Part shown: one piece after another, positions 32,972 through 45,215 of the stretch
How positions within the stretch are numbered: position 1 is the first letter of the stretch
Layout: every line of letters begins with the position of its first letter
Source of the DNA: Nectonema munidae
Taxonomy: Eukaryota > Nematomorpha > Nectonematoida > Nectonematidae
NCBI GenBank assembly: GCA_030549495.1
Contig: JAUIRK010000921.1
Location: 1-64,000 of the forward strand
Direction: 5' to 3'
DNA: 64,000 nucleotides
The notes under the pieces: generated by a model
What the model saw: the letters and a program-made list of their open reading frames with translations, nothing else
Database searches by the model: none
Told to the model about the DNA's origin: nothing
Program-made: the position numbers and the translations under genes

Positions 32972-33529
32972 CCCCTCTCCCTCTTCTTAGCAAAAACTCC
33001 GTGATCCCTTCTTTTAGTTGCATAGCCAGAAATTGGAAGTTGGAGGGCAGAAGAGCTAAAGTTTTTCTAAGCTTCAAAGTGAAAAAGTTTTATAAAACGT
33101 ATGTGTGCCGATATATTTTTGAATTATCTCTTATAGACGTCTAAAACAAATGTTTGAATAGAAGGATTGATTGAAGCGTGGCCATCGCTAAGTCAGACAA
33201 GAAAACGGTTTTATTTCTTCAGTGTACATCAATCATGTCTAAAAAGAGGAGTAAAACTCAAAAAGCAGTTGAATCTATGCACACAGACATTCATAGCATA
33301 AATTTTCCATACATATTATATGAGCAAACCTATGTTTGCTTGCGTGTTGGCAAGAGACAGGTGCATTCAGACTTATTTATACATACATGCTCATGCTTGT
33401 ATAATAATAATCTACCCTAAATCCAAAAAAGGAAGTTGCGGGCAGTGAAAGTCTCTTTCTACTACGCCTCTGTCTTCTTTTCCCTTTAAATTAAAAAACA
33501 GAATACGTCAATAGTGTCTTTATTTATCA
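32972..33529. other. No gene recognised
   Basis: Mixed sequence; a plus frame at 33178-33420 (80 residues) resembles no known family. Confidence 0.35.
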
Positions 33530-34405
33530 AGTACTTTTAATTAATTAATCATTACTTTAGAATTTTAAAATTTTATTTTGCATTTTCAGAATTTTAAGGT
33601 ATGTTGCATCCTATTCTTGTTGATAAATTTATAACAAGTAATACTTTTTTTGTTATGTAGCGATGTAAATGCAATTTTTATTTTCTATAATTTTTACTAT
33701 TATCTGTTTTATTCAACAAAATTGAAATAGAAAATAACTAAAAAAGTTTAAAAAAATTAAACATAAATTGTAATTAAAATATGAACTTTTAAAAAAGCAA
33801 CATTGTAATGAATATCAAAATTATATCATACTTTATCTTAAAGAAAAACAAGATATGCCTCTTTCATTTTTATATCATAATTATTTAAATACATAATACT
33901 AAATTTGAATTCATGTAAATTATTTTTTTTCTATTTATTAATTTTAAAAAAGTTTTACTTTTTCATTATTTATGATTAGCTATTTCAGTGAAAATTTTGT
34001 AATAAAGATATATCCCTCCTTTGTTTTATATCATAACTTTCTAATACATGACATTTTTCAAATATCAATTGAAATCTTACTCTAAATGTGGAAAACAAAG
34101 GGGGGGGGGGGGAGGTTAAAAATTAACATAAATTATTATGGACATTATTCTTACGAGTAACTAGCTTTAATAAACAGATTGCTTTATAAGATAGTGTATA
34201 ATATAAATAAAAGTGTTTTTTGATTTTAAAATTGTTGAAAACAAATATTTAATCAATAAATCAACTTTGAATATTAAAGTAAGAACTTGATTTACTGAAT
34301 TTTTTATTCAATATTTAACGAAAAAAAATAGCATGCATATTCAATTAAGTATAAAATTTGCAACATTTTTAAGTATCACATATCATCTTTCGACTTAATT
34401 AGCGT
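33530..34405. repeat. Segmental duplication, block A, copy 2
   Basis: Counterpart of 1-1030, same orientation, with several deletions relative to it. It contains a run of 13 G near 34100, where copy 1 has only a short purine stretch (gggaaaaagaggtg near 566). The match ends near 34405. Confidence 0.75.
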
Positions 34406-34639
34406 GTTGTAAGATAATACGGGTCAACACTAAATTTGCTCAAAAATTTTTTTAAAGGTAGCCTAGAAGACAAAACTTTTCTAATGAAGTTTCAACAAAA
34501 CTTATGTAGTTTTCCTCATTTCCATTTCCCAAAAAACCACAACAGCTACAAAAGCTCTCCAAGCTTTTTCCAGTTAGGTTCATTGAGCTTATATAATGTG
34601 AGCACTTGATAAGTTTTCTAATTTGCGTTGCCCTTCTCA

Positions 34640-34988
34640 GGCATAACGGGACACTGGTGTCCCAAACAAAAAATTTACAATGAAAAAAAGGAGGAAGTTA
34701 CTTGCACGTTACCTCAACTATTTAGTAATATAGCCTTTATTTCAATTTAAAATTACATCAAAATTATGAATTTTTTTTCAAATTTTTCTGCAAAAATTGT
34801 TTTCAAAGTGAAAAAAAATATGAACCATTGATATCATTAAATTTATACTTATTTTGATGAAAATTTTTTAAATCAAGTTTTTTCAAATGTATGCTTTATA
34901 GAATCATCAATTTTACCTGAAAATTCATTTTTAATTAGCTATTTTTTTTTTACTTTTTTGTTTGGGACTTCAGTGTCCCATTATGCCC
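34640..34988. mobile_element. MITE with 34-bp terminal inverted repeats
   Basis: The left end aggcataacgggacactggt, continuing through gtcccaaacaaaaaa, is matched by the inverted right end gggcataatgggacactgaa. There are only a few mismatches over about 34 bp. The interior is AT-rich without a frame. The terminal gggacac-gtgtccc near-palindrome recalls the gggtcac-gtgaccc motifs of the piggyBac at 40.9-44.0 kb, so a piggyBac-related origin is possible. No clear target duplication was seen. Confidence 0.65.
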
Positions 34989-34999
34989 TAGTGGAACAA

Positions 35000-35570
35000 T
35001 TATAAATGTCATACATAAATCAAATTTTTATAAGATGTGAATGACGATATTTAGAGATTACATCCAAAGACACGCAAAATAACAGATACATATATCAGGT
35101 AATTTGACAGCTATCCTAATCTTTTTCTCTCTTGCCTGTGTGAGAGTAGAGATATCAGTTCAATAACTTTTTTAGTTAAGTGAGCAGCGATAAAGTGTAT
35201 TCATGACCACCCAACATTAATAGGGTTAAAGCATTTTCGTCTCAATGGTGGTCTTGCCACACCACTGAGGTGAATTTAATAAAGTTAAAAAAATGCCCCG
35301 TTATAGCCACCCCACCTCCTCCCTCCCCATTAATATTTTTGATTTTTTTTGAGCGAACTCAAGAAATCCAAATTTAAATTCAAATTTTTTTTTAATTTGC
35401 ACAGATTTTAAGGAAGTTTTAGATACAAAATATATAATATCTCAGAAAAATAAAAAATAGCAAAGTTATGATCGCCAAAATTTATCAGCTAGAAGATATA
35501 TACAGTTTCATATATCCTCCAAAACCTCAAGAAGTTGTACACTGGAGACAACCCTCATAATTTTTCCTCA
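35000..35570. other. No gene recognised
   Basis: AT-rich spacer with a GC-richer strip near 35290-35330. I see nothing that I can name. Confidence 0.4.
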
Positions 35571-35572
35571 AT

Positions 35573-36660
35573 ATATACGTATCCAAATAACGCAAATGTC
35601 TGTTATTCATATTACTGAACCAGATAAACTATATTTTACGGTACTCTTGAAAGTTGACGAAAACACCACTTACTTACTTTTCGTAATCACTTAACACGAT
35701 TTATTTAATAACGGCCAAATAACGAAAAAGATGTAATAAAAATAACTTTTGAGTGCTCACATATTTAAAAAGGCATTTGTATCTGGAAAACAATTTATTT
35801 GTAAAGGAAATAGCCAGTGTTGATTAGAAATTAAGCATAAATCATATTAAAATCCTATAATTCAAACATCAAAATGTGGATTATTATTGAACGTCGTGAT
35901 CCAAAGATTGCAGGGTATATTTGGTTACCACTGTTTCGTCATCCTTTTTATATAGTATAATGTCAGTGACAGTCTGTGCTCCATTTATAAGTTTTTCATT
36001 ATTATCAAGCCCATTCAGCAAATTGGATAAGATCTTTTCAATATCGCGACTGTTAAAGAAGGTAAAGTCAATTGCGTTAAGTTATATATGGTATGTTTGA
36101 AAATGTTTATGCAATTTTCTAGTTTATACTTTTTAGCTTTACTTGTAATACTTTCTTGCATTTGCATCAGCTCATTTTTGTTTTCATTTTTACTGTAATC
36201 GATTTCAGACTTGATCTTCCATTCATCTTGTGCGTTTATAGAACTGAAAGATAAAGGATTAAGATGCACGTTCCTCAATGTTTGACTAAGAAAATTTTTG
36301 ATTAAAGAAAGTTCTTCGTCATTATTCGAAGATAAAAACAAAATATCTACTTTCAATTCGTCTAAAGGCACAAAGGCATCTTGTATGCTCTTGTTCCTAG
36401 CAAGTAAACTTTGTTGAATGCTTTTGACAGAATTTTTAATTCTTTCATCTGTGATGCGAATGGTCAGAGTGTGAGTTGTGTTTCTACTTTCACTTCTCAA
36501 ACAAAATAACAGCATAGAAAAAACCATTGCCTAAAATATAAAATAAGCATACATCTAAGAAGAATATTGGTATGATATATGAAGTGGAATTGCAAATTGA
36601 AGTACCTTAACTTAAAATAAAATAGCTTAAATTAAAATAAGCTTAGCAAAAGTGTCAGTT
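35573..36660. repeat. Segmental duplication, block B, copy 2
   Basis: Counterpart of 3740-3800 plus 4098-5100, carrying the second 2H-like exon. It lacks the foldback insertion: ccagataaactatatttt at about 35618 is continuous. Confidence 0.8.
35884..36530 (-). pseudogene. 2H-phosphoesterase-like exon, paralog with a frameshift
   Basis: The exon starts after the acceptor TTTTAG (exon base 36530), and the ATG at 36527 opens MVFSMLLFCLRSES, a short hydrophobic start that could be a weak signal peptide. Residues 20-80 (HTLTIRITDERI, QQSLLA, KVDILFLSS) match the paralog at 4.4-5.0 kb. The HxT-equivalent positions are K59-V60-D61 and S157-L158-T159, so the catalytic histidines are absent here too. 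Near 36035 a deletion shifts the frame and the open frame stops at 36015. In the other frame the rest (KILSNLLNGLDNNEKLI...TDIILYKKDDETVV) matches the paralog's C-terminus and runs to a TAA at 35884. The copy is probably a pseudogene, unless the shift is a sequencing error. Confidence 0.55.
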
Positions 36661-37149
36661 GGAGGGTGTTATTTAGATCGACCATTAAAACATTTACAAA
36701 TACTTCAAACGCCCAAAATCAGAAGTACACCTATCGCAAAATAAGTCAAAGAATAACCACCATTGTAACATTACCAAAGTCTAAACTCTTTCTACTGCCT
36801 CAATACAAATATTTTACATCGTTTGGAACGCAGTTGTCTTTTAGACCTCTCTTGCCACACTCCAGCAATTCTTTCAAGAGTTTTTGAAATTGTAATAAAA
36901 TATACTAGCAATTACTAAAGTATTATCCAAGATATCCTATAAATAAGTACTTATGATATTTTATTAAGGTGTATGCATCTATTAAACACATATGGTAATG
37001 TGATTGTTTATTAAAAGTTTAATTCATAAAAGGTGAATGTATAGGAAATATAAACTTAATTTAAATTAAATTTTAAATTTAAGAGATTTTCAATGTGATC
37101 TTTTTTACTACTATCTACAATAGCTCTGTACTTTGATGGAAGTAGTCAT
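36661..37149. other. No gene recognised
   Basis: The plus frame at 36666-36887 is not recognised. The rest is AT-rich. Confidence 0.35.
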
Positions 37150-37520
37150 CAGTATTTTCTATACTCTGATCCGATTTATGTTATTTTTAATTTCTTGAAC
37201 TTATAAAAATTTCAGATCTTTGGAACTGAATTTTCTAATCAAGCATTGTTTTAATTAGTAACATAGTTTTAATTTCCAATGTGAGAAATGAATTATTGTG
37301 GGTGTCATAGAAAATTTTTTTAAATGTCTTTCAGATGAATGGAAAATTCAAGGATCAAAAATCATAATAACGATCATATGTGCAACTCTTCTTTCATAAA
37401 AGTATACTACATTTGATTAAATTATACATTGATACTCTGAAAAGTTGGAATATGGATCATAGGCATATGGTGAAACTTCAAAAGAGGGACCACAATTTAT
37501 AAATTAGTTATTATATCTAA
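37150..37520. repeat. Segmental duplication, block C, copy 2
   Basis: The stretch at 37380-37500 matches 2640-2800 at moderate identity (catttgattaaattatacattg as core). Here it follows block B instead of preceding it. Confidence 0.5.
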
Positions 37521-38029
37521 AGACACAAAACAAGAAACAAAATTTGCCACTTTTGAAAAATGAACATCAATTATTTAGTATACAATAAGTGCTTTGTTTA
37601 TGTAAAAACAAAATGCAAAATATTACAACATTATACTCTTTGAAATAAAGCTATAAAAGATAACAAAGTCATACTATAAGTATAGTACATAATACTATAA
37701 GTAAAAACAATTCAAAATACAATTATATAAAAATTAACTATATAAGTTAAACAAAAAATAACATTAACATTAAAAACTTTATTTTCAAAAGTCATGAAAT
37801 TAAAAATATAGTAAAAAAAGTTGTACCATAAAAACATACAGTTATACAATAAAATAAAACACACGTTTCGACAAACAGCAAAGGTAATAACATTTGATTT
37901 CAGTATAATTCATTCTGCCGCTTGATGTAATCAAAATTGCTAATTGGGTTAAAAGTAAACATCCTGAATATAAACATATACTTATTTGCGATTAAATATA
38001 TAACCAATGAAAAACCAAAGAAAGATTTA
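37521..38029. other. No gene recognised
   Basis: AT-rich spacer, no frame of note. Confidence 0.4.
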
Positions 38030-39095
38030 AAATAACACAATGAAATTATAAAGTGTATTGTGTAGTATATTCAAATTTAAGAGATATTGTAGTTGTCGAA
38101 AATATAAACAAGATTTTGTGAAGAACAAAAACAGGAGTTTTTTCAATAAACAAAATATGCTTTTGTGAAGAGCTAAAATAATTAGTTTAAAATATACATT
38201 TAATAAATATAAAATTTCAAGTTGTTTAGTTATCAATAGAAGCAGGAAATGATGTCAACATTAAAAAAAGCTTTTGTTTAGAGTGAAAACAATATTCGAA
38301 AAGAATTCAATATACTCTAAATACTGAAATTTTCAAATATTTTATTTTTCGACGAAATCTCATTTTGTCAGAGAAATTTAGTTTCGGTTAACTATTAAAT
38401 ATTGTTTTAATTGGCTAAGAAATCTGAAATTTGTCTACGAAATTTAATGTTTCAATATGATTTGTGTATGAATGCACAATTTTAAACTTTTCAGGTAGGC
38501 ATAGTGAACAAAATTTTTATATGGGCAAGGTTTGATATGAAAATTCGTACAAGGTTCAGAGGCTAATATGAAAATTTAACAGTAGAAGTGAATTACTTTT
38601 GAATTGGGCATTTTAAGGAGTAAATATAGCGAAGTAGTAAATTTTTCAGGCAAAATGTTTCTTAGGGTGGCTTCCTACCTCCCAAGGAAAATGTCCAAGC
38701 TGAGCTTATCTAGACTAAATGTAAACACGCATTTCAAGAAAGTTTAGTTTCAATGTTTCACGATTAATCATTCTGGACTGAACCCTCTGAAGGAAAGATA
38801 GGAAAGGTCTGATTCATTTTGCACCATGAAAAATAACATTTTGTCTCAAGCCACGTAGAAGTAACAAAACAAACAAATGTAGAAATATTTTCTTCTAAAA
38901 GCGCTTGCACAGGAGTAAGGACGAAATTTGTGCATATCATCATGGCAACGTGATATTTCGAAAAAAAATGCTCAATAAAACTATATAGACGAGCATAGGC
39001 ATATTATACTGAATATAGGCGTTCTGTTAAAAACTTAGTTTTAGTCATAGAAGTAAATAGGTACGCATAAAGCTCCTAGAATATTTTTTATGTCG
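38030..39095. repeat. Segmental duplication block D with repeat family R, copy 3
   Basis: Counterpart of 7.96-9.06 kb, with very high similarity over 38.10-38.30 and 38.56-38.98 kb. The R part (from about 38.65 kb) is shared with 13.74-14.05 kb. Confidence 0.8.
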
Positions 39096-39654
39096 AAGTG
39101 AGTCAACGCATCCTTTCAAAAAATGGACAGTTCAAATTTTGGACAGTGCATCAAGCCACATTTGGAAAGGAAATCACAAGCGCACTAAAGTTGAAAGAAT
39201 AAATAGAGCAATTAAAAATTTGAGAAAAATTTCTTCCACGTCCTTAGAATTATTTTTATCCCTCTGTAAGAAAAATCAAAGTATGCTCCTTTATTACAAA
39301 GGTTTTGTTAAAAAAATTGACTGAATCTTTGTTTTCTGTTAAATTTTAGAGAGTTGAATTCGTAGTCAGTGATTTGGTAATAAGATCAGATTAAAAATAT
39401 GCACAAAATCACAAAAAAAAATCATTTCTAAGCATAAAAATGATGATAATCGAGAAACGAACTTTTAGTCCGAATTCATGAATTAATCATTTCAGAAGAA
39501 ATTCAAAGGAATTTTATCTTTCTCTTATCCTATTAATTATAATAGGATAAGAGTCTTATCCTACTCATGAAATTTTGAACGAAAATCAGAAATTATTTAT
39601 ATTCCTGTTTTCCTATTTAAATTAGTAACATCTAGATAAACTACAAAAAATAGT
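39096..39654. other. No clear gene; contains an inverted partner of 10.6 kb
   Basis: The plus frame at 39139-39324 (61 residues, with LRKISSTSLELFLSL) is of unknown nature. 39422-39476 is the reverse complement of 10592-10640. A near-palindrome, ttatcctattaattataata followed by ggataagag, lies at 39524-39555. Confidence 0.4.
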
Positions 39655-39672
39655 AGTGCCGGAATTATTATT

Positions 39673-39730
39673 TTCGGGCGTTTTGGTTTTTTGGGGCGTT
39701 TTGGTTTCAGGCGTTTTGGTTTTCGGGCGA
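39673..39730. repeat. Short repeat of ggcgttttggttt units
   Basis: The unit ggcgttttggtttt occurs three times in about 50 bp and is followed by cgggcgaaaaa. It is a CpG-bearing microrepeat unlike its AT-rich surroundings. Confidence 0.7.
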
Positions 39731-40090
39731 AAAATGATATAATCTACCATGCTTGTAATTATAGAAGGTGGAGGATATATGATCTGCCCTAATTCTCTTT
39801 AGGTTTAAACTGCTTGGCTAGAAATGAAGTATTTTTTAAATAAAAAAAACTTTGAAATTTTTGAAATTAAACAAATAAGAGGATTCTCTCATCACCAAGA
39901 TGTTTTCACACTTGTGCAATGTTAATGCTCTATACAATTTGATGTGAAGTCGAATATTTTTATACTCCCCTCTTGACACAGTTAAGCTTTTCCCGGAAAT
40001 GATAACGGCTGCTTTAGCATTTATATGCCAAATATGAAGTTTATTTTTGTGGGTTTTTTTACCTTTAATTTTTATTAAATTTATTAGTAG

Positions 40091-40140
40091 CTTGGCAAAG
40101 CTCTGAAGGCATTAAAAATATAGGAAAATGCTTTGCCAAG
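40091..40140. repeat. Hairpin with an 11-bp perfect stem
   Basis: cttggcaaagc at 40091-40101 is complementary to gctttgccaag at 40130-40140, with a 28-nt loop. It may be a remnant of a tiny palindromic element or a structured RNA; nothing decides. Confidence 0.6.
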
Positions 40141-40334
40141 ATAGTATTAATTTAAATATCATTTTTTCTCAAATACCGCCAGACTCAATAACATTGCTTC
40201 AAACTTTGTGAATTACATTTAACTAATGTATATTGATGAAATACATAAAATTTTAATATTTTGACTGATCAAAAAAATAATTGAGACTTGAAAATTTGGT
40301 ACTGTATCTGTCGATAGGTCTAGGTATCGGTCAA

Positions 40335-40455
40335 TGTTAATAAAATTTGGGGATTACATCTGAAAACTGTCTCCAAAAATATAAACTCAAATTATATATG
40401 GAATTTTTATTTTTATACCAAATTACGCATGTTAGTTTCATTTCTGAACTAAATT
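40335..40455. repeat. Single diverged monomer of the 44-45 kb satellite
   Basis: The string with ttacatctgaaaactgtctc, followed by the gcatgttagtttcatttctg stretch, parallels the satellite monomers at 44.3-45.2 kb. It sits on the other side of the piggyBac element. Confidence 0.5.
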
Positions 40456-40896
40456 TTTGTATTCAACACTAGAACAGCTCACATCCAGGAGGGGGGTGGG
40501 GCGAGTTGTTAAAAATGTTCTTTCTATTTATGACAGCTGTCAGAACTTATTTGTAGACAGAGAAATAAAAAGGCAATGATTTTCTTGTTCTCGTATACTA
40601 TGATTTTTATGATTTATGTTAGTTTAAATGGGTTTTTTTTTATGATTTTGTATTATTAGACTTAAATAATTTTATGAAAAGTGATTAAACTACCGTTTTT
40701 TGTATACTATGATTCCTTACAAAATGTAAAAAATACAAGCGCTACCAAATCACCGTATAAGGGTTAGCTTCTTCAACGTTGGCTTTTGCTGCTTATAAAA
40801 ACTTGAAAATATCAAATGAAGTGCCGATAAACTATCTCATTTTTTATGCCTCCTATTATTTTGAAATTATTCTGAGAAAAGAGAGTTTCATTTTAA

Positions 40897-43800
40897 CCCT
40901 TTAAGTTTTGAAAATAAAAAAAAAATTAAAAAAAAGTTTTTTTTTATTTTCAATGTCTTACTTGTAGCCTACTCAATAATAATAGCCTACTCAATAATAA
41001 AAAGAAATAAAATAGTGAATTTACTTTCATATCTTCAAAAGATCTTAATGGGTCACCAGTGATCCATTGTGACTTAGTGTTTTTATCATGGGTCATCTGA
41101 GACCCATAATGACTCATGACTATTTAATATAATATCCAGGGTAGAGTTTTTGAAAGTTAATTATTTAACTTCATATTCGTTCGCAAAGCCCATTGATGAC
41201 CTTCTACTTATATGAATTACACTATTAAATAGTTGTACTGATCATAAATAACATTCTGAAAAGATTAAATTATAATATTTTATATTCAAAACCTACAAAT
41301 AAGTATATACCACTTAAGATCTCTTGAACATGCTTGTTTGGAATATCAAAACAGTAATCGTTTTTCAAGAGTGTAGAAGAAATTTAGATAAAAAAAACCA
41401 GAAAGCTTAGTTTCATATAAAACCTACTGACAACTATGTTATTTTCTATTTTTTAAATATGTTTACCTTCTTAGTAAAACAAGAATATTTTTTGGAAAAA
41501 AAATTATAAAACTCAAAATAATTAAAACAAAACTTATAAAGTGTTCAGTTATCCTTTCTGCATATATTTGCCTTTTTTTGTTTTAATAGAGTCTATAATA
41601 TTTTAAAAGCTACGCACTTTTCTTGATGCTGAATTATTACCATCTTTATACTTTCATGTTTCTTTCATTTATTTTTTGTTGTTTTTGTATTTTTTTGCGT
41701 GAATGTAAAGTGAATAATTTATAATAACTCTTGAAGACACTTGATACTTTTTAGTAAAGCGCTGATGAAGGTTTTACTTTCTAATATATTGATTTGTTGT
41801 TCAATAATAAAAATTAAATATATAATTTATAAACATTTATAAATTCGAAAAAGCAAGTTTATATTAATAAATTGGAAAAACTTTATTGAATAAAAATTTA
41901 TGAAAGAGATCAGGATAAATGAAAATCATGAAAGCAATTTCTTTTTTTTGAATGCATAAAAACTTGTTACAAGCAGAACAAAATGTAAAAGTTTTATTGT
42001 CAAGCTTGCTTCTGTTGCATAAATAGCATTTCTTACTCTGCTCTGAAAACTTTGGCAAATGATTTTGGTGTTGGATTTCTGAACTCCCGATCAAGCTAAA
42101 TACAGCGGTTTTGAACGTCCTTGATGTAAAATCATTTATCAACTTCCGTGCAAGAATTCGTTTGAACTCGAAAACAGTGAGTTTATTATTGTCTTTTTGA
42201 TCACAAATTTTTTTGAAAATTATGAAAGAGTTTATTATTGAACTTTCGAATAAATCAAAAGAAATTTTTACATAAAACTTATTATGGAATTTTCTGTTTT
42301 GGTTATAATAGGACTTTAGTTGATTCGACTTATCAACGCCTCTCATAAATTTATTATAATCAAAAATCACTGAAGGAACTGTTTGAACTATGCCTGCACT
42401 CTGCCCCTTTTTCTTTTGCAACGTATTCTTTGCTTGTTTGGTGGAAAAAAGTTTGAAGCCATGACAACACACCTCGAGTCTATCCATTTTACAAGATTAA
42501 TTTTTCCATCAGATGTTTGAAAGTTCTCTTTGTCACCTTTTTTGAAGTTTCTGTCCTCTTTCAAATCGTGAGGAAGATTTTTTCGATTCGAGCGTATTAT
42601 TCCAGAAGCAAAGATACCCTGGTAATGAAAAATGAGAGCAAGTTGATAGTTGTGAAGTAATTATCAAAGTATAAAGTACAGCCTGAGCCTATTAAACACT
42701 CACTCAGTTTCCTCACAACAGACTCTCCTAATCCATAATCGCGGACTTCTTTCTCATTTGCCGCAGTATGGAACAAAACTATAAATATACCCTGAAACTC
42801 CTGCTAAAACCCAAATTTTGAATCCCCACTTAGTGGATTTGGCTTTCACATACTGTTTCATCAGATTCCTACCTTTGAACAAAATGATTCTCTCATCTAT
42901 ACTTAGATTTTCTTCTGAAAAAGTAACTTCTTTGAATGCACTGTTATAATGGTCAAATACACATCTAATTTTTTTCGCTCTATCGTTTTCTTGTTTTGAG
43001 AGATAGATCGCACTCCTTTATTTCTTTCAACCACTTCACTTCACCACACATACCTCTGCCATCAGAATCCAAAAACCAATCCTTACGTGATTTTTTCCAG
43101 TTTCTATCGCTTCAGCTAGAACACTAACATCATCTTCATCAAGGCAGGGTACTTCGTCATCTCTGGAAAAACCATCTCCAAAACATCATGCTGCGTTAGT
43201 GAAAATTCTCTCCCCGTTTTTTAAACTTTTTTATTCATGACAAAAACAAGCATGATAAAAATAAACTGGATTATCAAGAGCGTGCAAAGCTAAATTGTAA
43301 TGAAAGAGGACACAGTTTGATAGGCTGATTTCACTTCAAAAACACTTGCTATGACAGGACATCAATGTCTTGCATAAAACATTTGAAAAAATTAGAAACT
43401 TTATCTTCCTCTTCCTATCATCTATTCATGTTACAGCATATATATAAATATATACATTGTCTTCATGCATATTCAATGAACAGTGACAGATAAGTTAGTC
43501 ACACTTGTGTACATTTGTTTTCGTCAATACACATAACTTCAATCCATGGGTCACGTGTGACCCAAAATGAAGTAGGAAGATTGTATATGAAAGATTGTAC
43601 TATAAAACACAATGGGTCACTCATGACCGAGTATAAAAATTGATATTTCCCTCCCTATGTTCGTTAAATTTTTGAAATAGTGTTATAATAGTGATGCTTT
43701 GCTTTTTATTCAAATGAATTATGATCAGAAAAGCAAAAATTTTCTATTGCAACACTTCATGAAAACAACGATTACAAAAAAATATATTTTTTGAAAAGTT

Positions 43801-43969
43801 TAGGGAAATTTCCAGTTGAAATTAAAAAAAATATATTTTATCGTTAAATGCCTACTCATTCGAGTTTTCTTATAACACTTGCATGTTAAAATATGAATTT
43901 TTAATTATTTCCAAAGGGTTAGCTGGATTTTTTTATAATGGGTCATGTGTGACCCAAAATGTCTAAGGG
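40897..43969 (-). mobile_element. Complete piggyBac element, decayed
   Basis: The element is flanked by TTAA at 40893-40896 and 43970-43973. The ends are ccctttaagttttg on the left and, inverted, cccttagacattttgggtc on the right, similar to known piggyBac termini. Near both ends there are near-palindromes of the type gggtcacgtgtgaccc: at 41048, 41093, 43549, 43611 and 43940. They are likely binding sites for the transposase. The transposase gene lies on the minus strand between about 41864 and 43210 and is broken. Total length is 3073 bp without the TTAA. Confidence 0.85.
41864..43210 (-). pseudogene. piggyBac transposase, frameshifted
   Basis: The open C-terminal frame (42487-41864, 207 residues) begins RLEVCCHGFKLFST and has VIFDYNKFMRGVDKSNQL, the YN-x-x-M-x-GVDxxD motif of piggyBac transposases. 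It then has SFDLFESSIINSFIIFKK and a cysteine-rich end CYLCNRSKL...FCSACNKFLC. Upstream, in shifted frames, I read LVKWIDSRCVVMASNF (42510-42450) and FASGIIRSNRKNLP (42620-42570), both typical of the region just before it. Still further upstream the DDD core is scattered over stops to about 43200. It cannot encode a working enzyme. Confidence 0.85.
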
Positions 43970-43984
43970 TTAAAATAGTAAAAA

Positions 43985-44260
43985 TTGCTTTATTAGTTTA
44001 TTTTGTCTCCTTTCTTTCTTATGTTAATTATGTAGCAAATTTTTCAATTTTGGGTAAAGGTATTAACCTTATCAGTAACGGAGGGGCTATTTTAGCCCCC
44101 CCCCCCTCAACTAAAATTTCTCTTGTACCAAATTGGCTACATCTTTTGCTACCATACTTCACAACATTTCCTAAAATTGATAGCTGCATCTTTTGATACC
44201 ATTTTCATGGCAGTTGTATGACCTTTCCATGCCTTAATCTGTCAATCAAATCAAGAGTTA
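43985..44260. other. No gene recognised
   Basis: A short plus frame spans the right piggyBac end and is probably chance. It includes a C-rich run near 44096-44107. Confidence 0.4.
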
Positions 44261-44289
44261 AACTTTTTCAGCAAAATTCTGACAGTATC

Positions 44290-45215
44290 TCTAGTTAAGC
44301 TTATAACTTTGGTTCTATATTATATACTCGTTTGAAAATTTATAAATATTTACAGTTTTGAACACATCACACTTTATAGTTAAAATTTTTCCAAAACCAT
44401 AGTTACTTTTTGGAAAATGTCAATCAAAATTTTGATTGATGAGAAATATATCTAATAAAATATACGGTCAAATTTTACATGAAATATATTTTTTTATATC
44501 AAATCGGGCATACTGATTTCATTTTTGGAATTTAGAAATTGAAATATCTATAAGTGTGTAACAAACCTGCGGTTTACTTCTAAAATCTGTCTCTGAAAAC
44601 ATTCATTAAAATTTTACATGGAATATACAGATTATTATAACAAACCAACAATCGCAATTTCATTTATAAATTCTTTTTGCATTTAAAATTTGAAAATGCT
44701 AATCAATGTGAAACAAATTTATGGTTTATTTTTAAAATCTGTCTCCGAGTACATTAATTAAAATTTTACCTGAAATAAACGCATTTTCATATCAAATCAA
44801 CAATGCCAATTTCATTTATAGATTATTTTTGCATTTGGATTTCAAAATACTTATAAGTGTGAAACAAATTTACCGTTTATTTCTAAAATCTGTCTTCGAG
44901 AACATTCATTCAAATTTTACATGAAATAAACGCATTTTCATATCAATTCAACAATGTAAATTTCATTTATAGATTGTTTTTGTATTTGGATTCAAAATTA
45001 CTTATAAGTGTAAAATAAATTTGTGGCTGACTTCTAAAAAATGTTTCCCAAAACAAAATTTGCGGTTTACATCTAAAATCTAACTACGAGAACATTCATT
45101 TAAACTTTACATGAAAAACACACATTTTTATAACAAATCATCAATGCCAATTCCAATTATAGATTGTTTTTTGATTTAGAATTTGAAAATACATGTAAGC
45201 GTGAATCAAATTTGC
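44290..45215. repeat. Satellite-like array, monomer about 150-160 bp
   Basis: Four to five diverged monomers follow each other. Each has tctaaaatctgtctccgaga-like, cattaaaattttacatgaaa-like, caacaatgccaatttcattt-like and gtgaaacaaattt-like segments in the same order. The middle copies (44.7-45.0 kb) are the most alike. A lone monomer lies at 40.34-40.46 kb. Confidence 0.85.

Noticed and set aside
33178-33420. Plus-strand frame of 80 residues
   Set aside because: No similarity recognised, no splice or promoter context; length is within chance for this window.
39139-39324. Plus-strand frame of 61 residues as a possible transposase tail
   Set aside because: No motif could be matched with any confidence, so it was left unnamed.
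43945-44196. Plus-strand frame of 83 residues
   Set aside because: It spans the piggyBac right terminal repeat and a C-rich run and is therefore most likely chance.
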